Shown: positions 10,132-21,385 of the stretch, piece by piece
How positions within the stretch are numbered: the stretch's first letter is position 1
Layout: each line of letters begins with the position of its first letter
From: Neptuniibacter caesariensis
GTDB lineage: Bacteria; Pseudomonadota; Gammaproteobacteria; Pseudomonadales; Balneatricaceae
Length of the DNA stretch: 64,000 nucleotides
Assembly (NCBI RefSeq): GCF_000153345.1
Contig: NZ_CH724126.1
Span: forward strand, 216,774-280,773
Direction: 5' to 3'
The notes under the pieces: model-generated
What the model was told of the DNA's origin: nothing
Databases searched by the model: none
The model's input: only the letters and a program-made list of their open reading frames with translations
Program-made: the position numbers and the translations under genes

Positions 10132-11676
10132 TTACCAAGCTTGCGTAGACTTGAACTTTTCAATACCAGCTTTGAACTGTGCAGCAATCTCATCAGAGTA
10201 GTTGCCAGTTGCGTTGATATCGTTCATCAGATCAGCGTATTCGCTGTTGAAGAACGCGATCAGAGCCGCTTCAAAGTCCAGTACTTTGTTCAGATCTACA
10301 CCTTTCAGGTAACCTTCGTTAGCAGCGTACAGGCTCAGACCCATGTCAGCGATAGACATTGGGGAGTACTGTTTCTGCTTCATCAGCTCGGTTACGGACT
10401 GACCGTGTTCCAACTGGTCACGAGTCGCGTCATCAAGGTCAGAAGCGAACTGTGCGAATGCTGCCAGCTCACGATACTGAGCCAGAGCCAGACGTACACC
10501 GCCACCAAGTTTCTTGATGATCTTAGTCTGAGCTGCACCACCTACACGGGATACGGACAGACCAGCGTTGATCGCTGGACGTACACCGGAGTTGAACAGG
10601 TCAGTTTCAAGGAAGATCTGACCGTCGGTGATGGAGATTACGTTTGTTGGTACGAATGCGGATACGTCACCACCCTGAGTTTCGATTACAGGCAGAGATG
10701 TCAGGGAACCAGTCTGGCCCTTAACTTCACCGTCAGTAAACTTCTCAACATAGTCAGCGTTTACACGCGCAGCACGCTCTAGCAGACGAGAGTGCAAGTA
10801 GAATACGTCACCTGGGTATGCTTCACGACCTGGCGGACGGCGTAGCAGCAGGGAAATCTGACGATATGCCCAAGCCTGCTTAGTCAGATCATCATAGATG
10901 ATCAGCGCGTCTTCACCGCGGTCACGGTAGTATTCACCCATAGTACAACCAGCGTATGGCGCCAGGAACTGCATCGCTGCAGGATCAGATGCACCAGCAG
11001 CAACAACGATAGTGTGATCCATCGCGCCGTGCTCTTCCAGCTTACGTACAACGTTAGCGATAGTAGACTGTTTCTGGCCTACTGCAACGTAGATACATTT
11101 TACGCCGGTATCTTTCTGGTTGATGATAGCGTCGATCGCGATCGCAGATTTACCAATCTGACGGTCACCGATGATCAGCTCACGCTGACCACGACCGATT
11201 GGAACCATGGAGTCGATCGCTTTAAGACCAGTCTGTACAGGCTGATCTACGCCCTGACGCTCGATTACACCAGGTGCAACCTTCTCTACAGCGTCAGTCA
11301 ATTTAGTTTCAACAGGGCCTTTACCATCGATCGGGTTACCCAGAGCGTCTACTACACGACCCTGCAGTTCCGGACCAATTGGTACTTCCAGGATACGGCC
11401 AGTACAACGTGCAGTCGCACCTTCTACCAGGTCCTGGTAATCACCCAGTACTACAGCACCAACGGAGTCACGCTCAAGGTTAAGCGCCATACCGTAGATA
11501 CCGCCAGGGAATTCAATCATTTCCCCGTACATAACGTCAGCAAGTCCGTGGATCGTAATGATACCATCGGAAACGCTCACTACAGTGCCCTCATTACGGG
11601 CTTCTGAAGTCACATCAAGAGTTTCGATGCGCTTCTTGAGAATCTCACTGATCTCAGAAGGATTCAGTTGCTGCAT
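10132..11676 (-). CDS. atpA: ATP synthase F1 alpha subunit
   Basis: 514 residues, full length. This is the regulatory nucleotide-binding partner of beta. It has the P-loop [13 protein letters not shown] near residue 170 and the signature [17 protein letters not shown]. The N terminus [17 protein letters not shown] is the usual alpha start that contacts the delta subunit. The 70-base gap to atpG is the longest within the F1 part of the operon and contains a short inverted repeat (ATCTGCATGCC / GGCATGCAGAT at about 10088-10111). This might tune downstream expression or message stability; that is an inference. Confidence 0.99.
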   Translation of the reverse strand: MQQLNPSEISEILKKRIETLDVTSEARNEGTVVSVSDGIITIHGLADVMYGEMIEFPGGIYGMALNLERDSVGAVVLGDYQDLVEGATARCTGRILEVPIGPELQGRVVDALGNPIDGKGPVETKLTDAVEKVAPGVIERQGVDQPVQTGLKAIDSMVPIGRGQRELIIGDRQIGKSAIAIDAIINQKDTGVKCIYVAVGQKQSTIANVVRKLEEHGAMDHTIVVAAGASDPAAMQFLAPYAGCTMGEYYRDRGEDALIIYDDLTKQAWAYRQISLLLRRPPGREAYPGDVFYLHSRLLERAARVNADYVEKFTDGEVKGQTGSLTSLPVIETQGGDVSAFVPTNVISITDGQIFLETDLFNSGVRPAINAGLSVSRVGGAAQTKIIKKLGGGVRLALAQYRELAAFAQFASDLDDATRDQLEHGQSVTELMKQKQYSPMSIADMGLSLYAANEGYLKGVDLNKVLDFEAALIAFFNSEYADLMNDINATGNYSDEIAAQFKAGIEKFKSTQAW

Positions 11677-11688
11677 GCTTTTATTCCC

Positions 11689-12222
11689 CTAGGAATTCAT
11701 CGCTTCGGCCAACTTCGCGAGTCGCGCGCGAACGGAGCCGTCGATCACTAAATCGTCTGTACGAATTACCGCACCACCCAGAATAGACTTATCTACCTGT
11801 GAGGACAGAATTACTTCACGACCTAGTTTAGTTTTCAGTGCCTGAGCAAGTTTTTCCTGCTGCTCATCCTGCAGTTCAAAGGCAGTCGTCACTTCGATAT
11901 CCAGTGACTTCTCCTGATCTGCTTTCAGTTTTGCAAACTGAGTATTGATCTCTGGCAAAATTGCCAGACGCTTATTCTCAGCCAGCAAACGCAGGAAGTT
12001 CTTACCCGCTTCATCAGCTTCTTCACATAGGCCAATCATCAGATCAGCTTTCTGTGCATCTGTCAGTGCAGGGTTACCCAGTACACGCACTACGTTTTCA
12101 TCTTCTGCTGCAGCAGCAGCCAGAGTCAGCGTAGCGGACCACTGATCGAGGTTACCCTTATCCATCGCATACTCAAAAGCAGCTTTGGTATAAGGCCGAG
12201 CGACAGTGTTGACTTCAGCCAT
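11689..12222 (-). CDS. atpH: ATP synthase F1 delta subunit
   Basis: 177 residues. This is the stalk protein linking the top of F1 to the b subunits. Family features are the N-terminal ARPYTKAAFEYAMDKGNLDQW and the C-terminal half with ILGGAVIRTDDLVIDGSVRARL, the most conserved stretch of delta/OSCP proteins. It lies 14 bases after atpF and 12 bases before atpA, so these cistrons are tightly coupled. Confidence 0.97.
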   Translation of the reverse strand: MAEVNTVARPYTKAAFEYAMDKGNLDQWSATLTLAAAAAEDENVVRVLGNPALTDAQKADLMIGLCEEADEAGKNFLRLLAENKRLAILPEINTQFAKLKADQEKSLDIEVTTAFELQDEQQEKLAQALKTKLGREVILSSQVDKSILGGAVIRTDDLVIDGSVRARLAKLAEAMNS

Positions 12223-12236
12223 CTTTAAACCTCGCT

Positions 12237-12707
12237 TTAAAGCTCAGCGGCCAGTTTTTCAACAAGCTGCGCGTGTGCCTTCTCATCGATAGAAGCTTCC
12301 AGTACTTTTTCAGCACCAGCTAATGCCAGAGTAGCTACCTGAGCGCGCAGTGCTTCGCGTGCCTGGTTAACTTCCTGCTCAAGTTCAGCTTCTTTAGCCG
12401 CTTTAACACGGTTAGCTTCTTCTAGAGCTTTCTCTTTAGCTTCATCAATAATCTGGTTAGCCCGCTTGTTGGCCTGTTCAATGATGGCAGCTGCTTCTTC
12501 TTTGCCTTTACGCATGTTTTCAGTGGCTTTTTCTTGAGCCAGCTGTAGATCACGCTCAGCACGGTCAGCAGCGTCCAGACCTTCAGCAATCTTCTTCTTA
12601 CGCTCTGCAAGTGCTGCCGTAATTGGCGGCCACACATATTTCATGCAGAAAACAACGAAAATAAAGAATGCGATTGCCTGGCCAATAATGGTGATATTAA
12701 TATTCAC
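12237..12707 (-). CDS. atpF: ATP synthase Fo subunit b
   Basis: 156 residues. One N-terminal membrane helix (about 5-27, [20 protein letters not shown]) runs into [21 protein letters not shown] and then a long charged, alanine-rich helix that forms the peripheral stalk dimer. Length and layout match the gammaproteobacterial b subunit. It lies between atpE and atpH. Confidence 0.97.
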   Translation of the reverse strand: MNINITIIGQAIAFFIFVVFCMKYVWPPITAALAERKKKIAEGLDAADRAERDLQLAQEKATENMRKGKEEAAAIIEQANKRANQIIDEAKEKALEEANRVKAAKEAELEQEVNQAREALRAQVATLALAGAEKVLEASIDEKAHAQLVEKLAAEL

Positions 12708-12771
12708 GCCATTACCTCTCGCGGTTGTTAATTAAGTAGGACTCGAGTGTCATTAAGTTACGAGTGGCTAC

Positions 12772-13062
<291 letters not shown>

Positions 13063-13097
13063 CGTTTTCAATATGTACTTCAGTTCATGAACCACTC

Positions 13098-14379
<1,282 letters not shown>

Positions 14380-14570
14380 TGCAACACAACCTTAAATCTA
14401 AACCGTTCTGAAACTGTGCCCCAGTAAAGCGCACGCACCCTAAAATGCGTGCCGATTATATGAGCTTAGGGCCGCCGAAACAACAGGCAGTTTACCCATT
14501 TGCACTAATGTCGTATCAAGCATTGCCCTCGGTCACACTCTCTGCAGTGCCAAAGTAGTAACTACTCGAG

Positions 14571-15449
14571 CTATTTGAGCAGCTGTAAAATGCCGTCGAG
14601 CATCTCAGCATCATCGTAGTTGATCGTGATTTTACCTTTACCTTTGGCATTTTCACTAATCGATACTTTTGCCGAAAAGCGCTGTGATAACTCACCGGAG
14701 AGTACGTTTAAGCGCTCATTTGGTGCAGGCTTAGCCTTTTCTTCAGCCGGTTTATCACCCTGCTGAATTTTCTTAACCAGTGCTTCGGTCTGACGCACCG
14801 ATAAGCCCTGACCCGCAATCTCCTGCGCCGCTTCAATTTGTTTGTCGTCTTCCAGTGAAAGCAGTGCCCGGGCATGGCCCATCTCCAGGTCACCGTACTC
14901 AAGCATTTTTTTCACTTCATCTGTTAAGTTCATCAGACGTAGCAGATTTGTTACAGCAGAGCGGGATTTACCCACGGCATCAGCGACTTCTTGCTGAGTC
15001 AGTTCAAACTCATCCTGCAGACGTTGCAAAGAGATCGCTTCTTCGATCGGATTAAGGTTTTCACGCTGGATATTCTCGATCAACGCCATGGCGATCGCAG
15101 CTTCGTCCGGTACATCCTTAACGATGGCCGGAATTTCCAGCAGATCCGCCATCTGAGTAGCACGCCAACGGCGCTCACCGGCAATAATTTCGTATCGATC
15201 CGAATCGATTGGGCGAACCACAATCGGTTGCATCACCCCCTGAGCACGAATCGAGTTGGATAACTCTTCCAGGGCCTGAGGCTCAATGTCACGACGCGGC
15301 TGGTAGCGGCCACGCTGGATCACATCGACAGGAAGCAACCGGTACCCATCCAGGGTCTCGGCCTCTTGCGTTGAAACTTTTTCTTCTACATCGCTAACGC
15401 TGGACAGCAGTGCATCCAGCCCTTTGCCTAAGCCACGCTTTTTAGCCAT
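14571..15449 (-). CDS. parB: Chromosome-partitioning protein ParB
   Basis: 292 residues. The N-terminal KKRGLGKGLDALLS end binds ParA in known systems. The CTP-binding ParB/Srx domain has QPRRDIEPQALEELSNSI, the GERRWRA motif at 91-97 and ENIQRENLNPIEEA. The helix-turn-helix near 150-172 (TQQEVADAVGKSRSAV) reads parS. The C terminus is the dimerisation helix. It starts 3 bases after the parA stop. Three matching parS sites lie at 41.88, 41.92 and 42.54 kb, so both parts of the system are in this window. Confidence 0.98.
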   Translation of the reverse strand: MAKKRGLGKGLDALLSSVSDVEEKVSTQEAETLDGYRLLPVDVIQRGRYQPRRDIEPQALEELSNSIRAQGVMQPIVVRPIDSDRYEIIAGERRWRATQMADLLEIPAIVKDVPDEAAIAMALIENIQRENLNPIEEAISLQRLQDEFELTQQEVADAVGKSRSAVTNLLRLMNLTDEVKKMLEYGDLEMGHARALLSLEDDKQIEAAQEIAGQGLSVRQTEALVKKIQQGDKPAEEKAKPAPNERLNVLSGELSQRFSAKVSISENAKGKGKITINYDDAEMLDGILQLLK

Positions 15450-15452
15450 CGA

Positions 15453-16247
15453 TTATGCTTCCTGTGAGGTCTCTTTTTCTTCTAATTTGGTACGACGAAT
15501 CAGTTCACCGGCCAGGGCCAGATAGGCCACAGCACCGCGTGAATTTTTATCGTACAGCAGTGCTGGCAAACCATGGCTTGGAGCCTCTGCCAGACGCACA
15601 TTACGCGGGATAACCGTGCGATATACCTTATCGCCAAAGTATTCGACCAGATGGGTTGAAACATCTTTGGTCAAACTCATCCGGGGATCGAACATGGTAC
15701 GCAGAATACCTTCGATCTTCAGATTAGGATTCAGTCGTTTATTGATCTTTTCGATTGTTCCGATCAGTGCGGAGATACCTTCAAGAGCATAATACTCGCA
15801 CTGCATAGGAATAATAACGCCCGCGGAGGATGCCAGCGCATTGACCGTTAACAGGTTCAGTGATGGCGGGTTATCGATCAGGACATAATCATATTCATCA
15901 TCGACTTCCATCAGCGCCATTTTCAGTCTGAATTCACGACGGGGAATTTGCAGAAGCTCAACTTCCGCTGCGGTCAGATCACCGTTAGAGCCGATAATAT
16001 CGTAACCGGCCGGGGTATCTTTGAGGATCGCCTCATGGATCTTAACTTTATCCGTCAGGACCTCATATACCGTATTTTCCAGGGTGTGCTTGTCTACACC
16101 GCTACCCATGCTGGCATTACCCTGTGGATCCAGATCCACCAGCAATACCCGTTTCTTTGTAGCGGCCAGTGAAGCAGCCAGATTGACGCAAGTAGTCGTT
16201 TTACCTACGCCTCCTTTCTGGTTTGTGATCGTCAGGATCTTTGCCAC
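15453..16247 (-). CDS. parA: Chromosome-partitioning ATPase ParA
   Basis: 264 residues. This deviant Walker ATPase is of the Soj type, without the N-terminal helix-turn-helix of plasmid P1 ParA. The P-loop is QKGGVGKTTT at 10-19, with the signature Lys present. It also has LLVDLDPQGNAS and YDYVLIDNPPSL. It moves ParB-parS complexes, and so the origins, across the nucleoid. It lies in the run mnmG-rsmG-parA-parB with gaps of 2-3 bases or overlaps, the usual order in pseudomonads and their relatives. Confidence 0.98.
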   Translation of the reverse strand: MAKILTITNQKGGVGKTTTCVNLAASLAATKKRVLLVDLDPQGNASMGSGVDKHTLENTVYEVLTDKVKIHEAILKDTPAGYDIIGSNGDLTAAEVELLQIPRREFRLKMALMEVDDEYDYVLIDNPPSLNLLTVNALASSAGVIIPMQCEYYALEGISALIGTIEKINKRLNPNLKIEGILRTMFDPRMSLTKDVSTHLVEYFGDKVYRTVIPRNVRLAEAPSHGLPALLYDKNSRGAVAYLALAGELIRRTKLEEKETSQEA

Positions 16248-16249
16248 GC

Positions 16250-16888
16250 CTAGCGTCTCCCTAAAACTAGCAGGTGCCTTTCCCCTTCTGTCCCGGGAAT
16301 ATTCAACCGATGACAGATTTTAAGTTCATAACCATCAGGCAGTGCTGATAGTTCCTCTTCAGGATACAGCCCTTTCATTGCAAGAAAAACACCCTCTTGA
16401 TGACAAAGCTGTTGCGTCCAGTTGATCATATCTTCCAAAGAGGCGAAAGCACGGGAGATCACCTGATCAAATGGCTCAAAATTACAGTTTTCAACACGCT
16501 CATTAACCACAGTCAGATTATTCAGACCTAATTCGCCTTTAACCTGAAGCTGGAAACGCGTTTTTTTACCGTTGCTATCCAGTGTCGTCACTGGTAGTTC
16601 CGGATAACAGATTGCAAGAGGTATACCAGGCAAACCCGGGCCACTTCCCACATCGATGATTCGCTTACCTTCGATGAAGGGCACTACGCTGAGGCTATCG
16701 ATCAGATGGCGGTCTATCATCTCCATCGGGTTACGTACCGCAGTCAGGTTATAGGCTTTGTTCCATTTGATCAGCAGATTCAAATAACGGATTAACTGAT
16801 CAATCTGGTGCTCAGATAGTGCCAAACCTAACTGAGAAATGCCCTGTTTGAGTGCAGCTTCCAACTGCTGCTCTGATACCTGCTGCAT
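16250..16888 (-). CDS. rsmG: 16S rRNA (guanine527-N7)-methyltransferase
   Basis: 212 residues from the ATG chosen here. It methylates G527 of 16S rRNA. The SAM-binding strand is [17 protein letters not shown], with [20 protein letters not shown] and [14 protein letters not shown] as further family motifs. The ATG overlaps the mnmG stop in a TGATG arrangement, which points to translational coupling. A TTG one codon upstream is a possible but less likely start. It is 2 bases before parA. Confidence 0.97.
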   Translation of the reverse strand: MQQVSEQQLEAALKQGISQLGLALSEHQIDQLIRYLNLLIKWNKAYNLTAVRNPMEMIDRHLIDSLSVVPFIEGKRIIDVGSGPGLPGIPLAICYPELPVTTLDSNGKKTRFQLQVKGELGLNNLTVVNERVENCNFEPFDQVISRAFASLEDMINWTQQLCHQEGVFLAMKGLYPEEELSALPDGYELKICHRLNIPGTEGERHLLVLGRR

Positions 16889-18783
16889 CAACTAGCCGCC
16901 TTATCCTGTTTTTTAGTGAGTTGCTGTTTTTTTAGATAGACCAACAGCAAAGAGATCGCCGCTGGGGTAATACCCTGTATTCGCGAAGCCTGAGCAATTG
17001 TAGCCGGGCGCACTTCCTGAAGTTTTGCTTTCAGTTCGTTAGATAAGCCACCGACCTTTTCATAATCGAAGTCTTCCGGTAACGGTGTATTTTCCTGACG
17101 GCGCATCTGTTCGATCTCATCTTTCTGACGGCTGATATAACCCTCATACTTGTTCTGGATCTCAACCTGCTCCGCTACCTGTTCATCACTGACACCTTCA
17201 CCTTTGAGGTGTGCCAGATCGCTGTAAACCAGCTCCGGACGCTTCAACAAATCAGCAAGATTATATTCGCGGGTCAGTGGTGTTTTCAGTTTGGGTGCCA
17301 GCTCATCAGCTTCCGGTGTTTTTGGCAAAATCCAGGTGGATTTAAGGCGCTGCTGTTCCTGCTCGATCGCTTCGCGCTTATTACAGAAGGCCTGCCAGCG
17401 CTCTTCACCGACAAGCCCAAGCTCACGGCCCTTTTCAGTCAAACGCAGATCAGCGTTATCTTCACGAAGAATCAGACGATACTCTGCACGGCTGGTAAAC
17501 ATTCGGTACGGTTCCGATGTACCCAGTGTAATCAAGTCATCAACCAATACACCAATATAGGCTTCATCACGACGAGGGTACCACTGTGCTTTTTCCAGAG
17601 ATCTAAGCGCGGCATTCGCACCCGCTAACAAGCCCTGTGCACCGGCTTCTTCATAACCTGTTGTGCCATTGATCTGGCCAGCAAAGAAGAGACCATTCAT
17701 GTACTTGGTTTCTAGGGTATGTTTCAGATCCTGCGGATTGAAGAAATCATATTCAATCGCATAGCCTGGACGAACAATATGCGCATTCTCAAAACCACGA
17801 ATCGACTGCACCGCAGCGAGCTGAATATCAAATGGCAAACTCGTCGATATACCATTCGGATAGAGCTCATGTGTTGTCAGACCTTCCGGTTCAACAAAGA
17901 CCTGATGTTGGTCTTTGTCAGCAAAACGCATGATCTTATCTTCAATCGATGGACAGTAACGTGGGCCAACCCCTTCGATCACTCCGGTATACATAGGTGA
18001 GCGATCTAAGCCACTGCGAAGAATTTCATGTGTCCGTTCATTGGTATGGGTGATGTAACAGCTGATCTGTTGTGGATGATCAGTCAATTTACCCATATAC
18101 GACATAACCGGTGTCGGGGTATCTCCTGGCTGTTCCTGCATGACACTGAAATCAACACTACGTGCATCAATCCGTGGAGGTGTACCGGTTTTAAGACGGT
18201 CGACACGGAAAGGCAGTTCTCTTAAACGATCTGCCAATGCAATAGAGGGCGGATCACCTGCCCTACCACCCGAGTGGTTTTCTAAACCAATATGGATAAC
18301 ACCACCGAGGAATGTACCTGCGGTTAGAACAACAGAATTAGCATGGAAACGAATGCCGGTTTGAGTAACCACACCTCTAACTGCTTCCCCTTCAGTAATC
18401 AGATCATCTGCTGACTGCTGGAATATATCCAGATTATCCTGGTTTTCCAGAATATGCCGAATAGCCGCTTTATAGAGGATTCGGTCTGCTTGCGCACGAG
18501 TTGCACGTACCGCAGGACCTTTTCTTGAATTAAGTGTTCTGAACTGAATACCACCTTTATCGGTAGCACGGGCCATTGCACCATCCAGTGCATCAATCTC
18601 TTTAACCAGATGGCTTTTTCCAATACCGCCAATGGCAGGGTTACAGGACATCTGTCCTAAGGTTTCAATGTTATGGGTTAACAATAACGTTTTAGCACCA
18701 ATACGTGCAGAAGCTAAAGCTGCTTCTGTACCGGCATGGCCACCACCGATAACAATGACATCATAGCGGGTTGGAAAATCCAC
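16888..18783 (-). CDS. mnmG: tRNA uridine-5-carboxymethylaminomethyl modification enzyme, FAD subunit
   Basis: 631 residues. The FAD-binding [17 protein letters not shown] is at the N terminus, then [37 protein letters not shown] and the long C-terminal helical domain that binds MnmE. With MnmE it modifies the wobble uridine of several tRNAs. It is the first gene after the oriC-like region and is transcribed away from it, as in E. coli, where transcription of this gene influences initiation. Confidence 0.98.
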   Translation of the reverse strand: MDFPTRYDVIVIGGGHAGTEAALASARIGAKTLLLTHNIETLGQMSCNPAIGGIGKSHLVKEIDALDGAMARATDKGGIQFRTLNSRKGPAVRATRAQADRILYKAAIRHILENQDNLDIFQQSADDLITEGEAVRGVVTQTGIRFHANSVVLTAGTFLGGVIHIGLENHSGGRAGDPPSIALADRLRELPFRVDRLKTGTPPRIDARSVDFSVMQEQPGDTPTPVMSYMGKLTDHPQQISCYITHTNERTHEILRSGLDRSPMYTGVIEGVGPRYCPSIEDKIMRFADKDQHQVFVEPEGLTTHELYPNGISTSLPFDIQLAAVQSIRGFENAHIVRPGYAIEYDFFNPQDLKHTLETKYMNGLFFAGQINGTTGYEEAGAQGLLAGANAALRSLEKAQWYPRRDEAYIGVLVDDLITLGTSEPYRMFTSRAEYRLILREDNADLRLTEKGRELGLVGEERWQAFCNKREAIEQEQQRLKSTWILPKTPEADELAPKLKTPLTREYNLADLLKRPELVYSDLAHLKGEGVSDEQVAEQVEIQNKYEGYISRQKDEIEQMRRQENTPLPEDFDYEKVGGLSNELKAKLQEVRPATIAQASRIQGITPAAISLLLVYLKKQQLTKKQDKAAS

Positions 18784-18819
18784 CGTTGTTCTACCTCTAA
18801 ATGAATCTTGTCTGATGAC

Positions 18820-19355
18820 AATGAAGATCTGATCTGAAAAGGGCGCTGATTATACCTTTACCTGATCAACTTAGAAATGATCATTTTTTATACAGATCTG
18901 TTTTCTTTCTTTATATAAAGAATAAATAAGATAAAGAATATATATGTTTTTTTATTTTAATGATTATATATGGTCAGCCAGTTTTCTGGTGATAACCATT
19001 TTTTTTTATTTAAAAACATGATGTTAGATGAATGATAACCCTTGGTTTATGGTGCATATAATGTATGCAAAACAGGCCTGTAACTTGTGCATAAACTGCC
19101 TGTTTATCAACAGCGCAAAGTACACACAAAGTTGTCCCAAGGATAACTAAGCTTACCTATACAGTTTATTCACAAGGCATGTGAGTAAATGGGATAGCTC
19201 TGAATTTAGTGAAGCAAGAAAGTTAATAGCACAAGTGGATGCACTATCTTTAACTTATTGATAATATTGATATACTTTGGCTTTTAAATAGATAATAAAC
19301 ATGATTTCCACAGATTGTTAATATAAACAAGTTAACAGAATTTTGTGGATAAGCT
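18820..19355. other. oriC: Candidate chromosomal replication origin (oriC), E. coli-like layout
   Basis: AT-rich stretch upstream of mnmG. Next to mnmG there are five GATC sites within 73 bases (18826, 18831, 18864, 18879, 18895), where fewer than one is expected by chance. Sequence from 18895 (GATCTGTTTTCTT) fits the E. coli unwinding 13-mer GATCTNTTNTTTT at all but one fixed base, and 18879 fits at all but two. A strongly AT-rich block follows to about 18970. Further out are DnaA boxes: 19086-19094 (minus, TTATGCACA), 19166-19174 (plus, TTATTCACA) and 19344-19352 (minus, TTATCCACA), all fitting TTATNCACA, and 19104-19112 (TTATCAACA, one change). The order mnmG, 13-mers, DnaA boxes is that of E. 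coli. Function is inferred. Confidence 0.75.
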
Positions 19356-19486
19356 GATAATAAGTTTTGGTTTACTTGTTAGGAAAGTGAGATTTTTCTT
19401 TTCGATCAGTGGCTTGCATAGAAGGGCTGGTTTTCGAATGTGAAGTTAGTTCGAAGGCTAGACTGTACCTGCAGCTTATCGATTAT
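19356..19486. other. Remainder of the mnmG-side intergenic region
   Basis: 131 bases between the last strong DnaA box and the small exported protein gene. It holds one more GATC (19404) but no gene, clear promoter or hairpin that I can support. Confidence 0.35.
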
Positions 19487-19777
19487 CTAACTGTGCTTGA
19501 TATCCAGGCTATTTAAGGTTTTATCGATATGTTTGATCCACTCTTCCGCTGAGTTTTTATCGCAGGTATGTTCATGTGCTTCAACTTGCTCTGGCTCTGA
19601 GCTATTAGCTATTGAATCAGCACCAGGAAGATCTTTAGAAATAATAGAAGGGGGAGCCGAACGGTCAGATAGAATGCCCGCTTCTTCGGGGGTGAGTGTG
19701 TGGTTACAGGCACCAGCGGCTACAGGCAAGATAAATAGAGGTACAGATATCAACAGGATGCGGTGTTTAGAAAGCAT
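19487..19777 (-). CDS. Small exported protein or lipoprotein of unknown function
   Basis: 96 residues from the ATG at 19777, chosen because AAGG lies about 7 bases upstream; a TTG two codons earlier is the alternative. The N terminus is a signal peptide (KHRILLISVPLFILPVAAGAC). AGAC could be a weak lipobox, or the region may be cleaved by ordinary signal peptidase. The mature part is acidic, has one more Cys (HTCDKN) and no domain I recognise. It lies between mnmE and the oriC-like region. Confidence 0.5.
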   Translation of the reverse strand: MLSKHRILLISVPLFILPVAAGACNHTLTPEEAGILSDRSAPPSIISKDLPGADSIANSSEPEQVEAHEHTCDKNSAEEWIKHIDKTLNSLDIKHS

Positions 19778-19893
19778 TAACAAACCTTAAACAATCGCTT
19801 CCTTGCGGAATATACAGTGTCGTAACTCTACGACTCTGTACACAATACCATAAGATCGTTACCGGTTTATTGATTAGCCTTACTACTTTGGGG

Positions 19894-21261
19894 CTATTTC
19901 CCGATACAGAACGAGCTGAAGATACGGCCCAGCAGATCATCCGGGGTGAATTCGCCGGTAATCTCATTCAGTGAATTCTGAGCCTGGCGGAGGTCTTCAG
20001 CTAAAAGTTCACCTGCACCATTATATTCCAGCTGATCAAGACCGGTTTGCAGAAGTTCATGGGCTCTTTCCAGAGCGTCCAGGTGACGGCGGCGGGCCAT
20101 AAAGCCCCCTTCAGTTGTTGAGCTAAAGCCCATGGTCTCTTTCAGATGGTTACGAAGTAGATCTACCCCACTCTGTTCTTTTGCAGAAAGCGTTATGGTT
20201 GTGTGATCGTGGGCTTCGCGCTGGCCTATTGTTTCACCGCTCAGATCTGCTTTATTACGAATAACCGTTATTCGGCTGGATTCCGGAAGCTGATGGACAA
20301 ACTCTGGCCATATCTGCTCTGGGTCATCGGTTTGTGTACTCTGACTATCAACCATCAAGAGAACACGATCTGCTTTGCGAATCTCTTCCCAGGCCCGATT
20401 AATACCGATTCGTTCTACTTCATCCGGCGCATCGCGCAAACCTGCCGTATCGATAATATGCAGCGGCATACCATCGATGTGAATATGTTCACGTAACACG
20501 TCACGTGTGGTGCCAGCGATATCGGTGACAATAGCTGTTTCACGACCGGCTAGCGCATTTAACAAGCTGGATTTACCCGCATTGGGGCGACCGGCAATAA
20601 CCACGCTCATACCTTCACGAAGCAGACTGCCTTGTTTGGCTTCAGCCTGCACGGCTTCAACTTTCCCTAAGACGGATTTCAGGTCGCTAAGCACTTTCCC
20701 ATCAGCGAGAAAGTCGATCTCCTCTTCAGGGAAATCGATAGCCGCTTCAACATAGATGCGCAGGTTAATCAGGGCTTCAACCAGTTCATGAATCCGTTTG
20801 GAGAATTCACCCTGCAGAGAACGAATGGCACAGCGGGCAGCCTGTTCAGATGAACTATCAATTAGATCTGCGATCGCCTCTGCCTGAGCAAGATCCAGCT
20901 TGTCATTTAGAAAGGCTCTTTCTGAAAACTCTCCTGGATTTGCCAGACGAGCGCCGAGTTCTTTGACCCTGTTCAGGATGAGGTCAACGATAACCGGACC
21001 ACCGTGTCCCTGAAGTTCCAGAACATCTTCACCCGTAAAAGAGTTGGGCCCTGGAAAATACAGCGCAATTCCCTGATCTATTTCCTGATCATTGCTATCA
21101 AAGAATGGACCATAATAGGCATAGCGGGGTTTTAGTTCAGTTTTCAGAACCTGTGTTGAAATCGCTTTTGCCAGTGGGCCCGACACACGAACGATACCCA
21201 CGCCACCTCGGCCGGGAGGTGTTGCTTGCGCAGTAATGGTGTCATTGTTGGTTAGTGTCAT
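19894..21261 (-). CDS. mnmE: tRNA modification GTPase MnmE
   Basis: 455 residues. The N-terminal domain binds tetrahydrofolate derivatives ([16 protein letters not shown]). The G domain is inserted in a helical domain: G1 GRPNAGKSS at 224-232, G2 [10 protein letters not shown]3 DTAG, G4 NKAD. The C terminus is the conserved CIGK, whose Cys is needed for modification. It works with MnmG, encoded about 1.1 kb away. A terminator lies between yidC and this gene, so it should have its own promoter within 21262-21320. Confidence 0.98.
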   Translation of the reverse strand: MTLTNNDTITAQATPPGRGGVGIVRVSGPLAKAISTQVLKTELKPRYAYYGPFFDSNDQEIDQGIALYFPGPNSFTGEDVLELQGHGGPVIVDLILNRVKELGARLANPGEFSERAFLNDKLDLAQAEAIADLIDSSSEQAARCAIRSLQGEFSKRIHELVEALINLRIYVEAAIDFPEEEIDFLADGKVLSDLKSVLGKVEAVQAEAKQGSLLREGMSVVIAGRPNAGKSSLLNALAGRETAIVTDIAGTTRDVLREHIHIDGMPLHIIDTAGLRDAPDEVERIGINRAWEEIRKADRVLLMVDSQSTQTDDPEQIWPEFVHQLPESSRITVIRNKADLSGETIGQREAHDHTTITLSAKEQSGVDLLRNHLKETMGFSSTTEGGFMARRRHLDALERAHELLQTGLDQLEYNGAGELLAEDLRQAQNSLNEITGEFTPDDLLGRIFSSFCIGK

Positions 21262-21324
21262 GGGCTTAGTTCCACTCGGCTTAAAAACGCTTCAAATTTT
21301 AACAGGTTCAACACAAACAGGCAC

Positions 21325-21356
21325 AAAAAAGCCGCTATATAGATAGCGGCTTTTTT
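21325..21356 (-). terminator. Intrinsic terminator after yidC
   Basis: Eight-bp GC-rich stem (21331-21338 with 21343-21350) around a four-base loop, flanked by A6 and T6, so strong in both directions. It closes the rpmH-rnpA-yidC transcript on the minus strand, before mnmE. Confidence 0.9.
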
Positions 21357-21385
21357 ATTCCGATATTCCTTCTAAGCAGGAATGA

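Noticed and set aside
10141-11607. Long open frames on the plus strand opposite atpA (213 and 197 codons)
   Set aside because: They mirror a full-length, highly conserved gene and show no family motif. Their openness follows from codon bias on the other strand.
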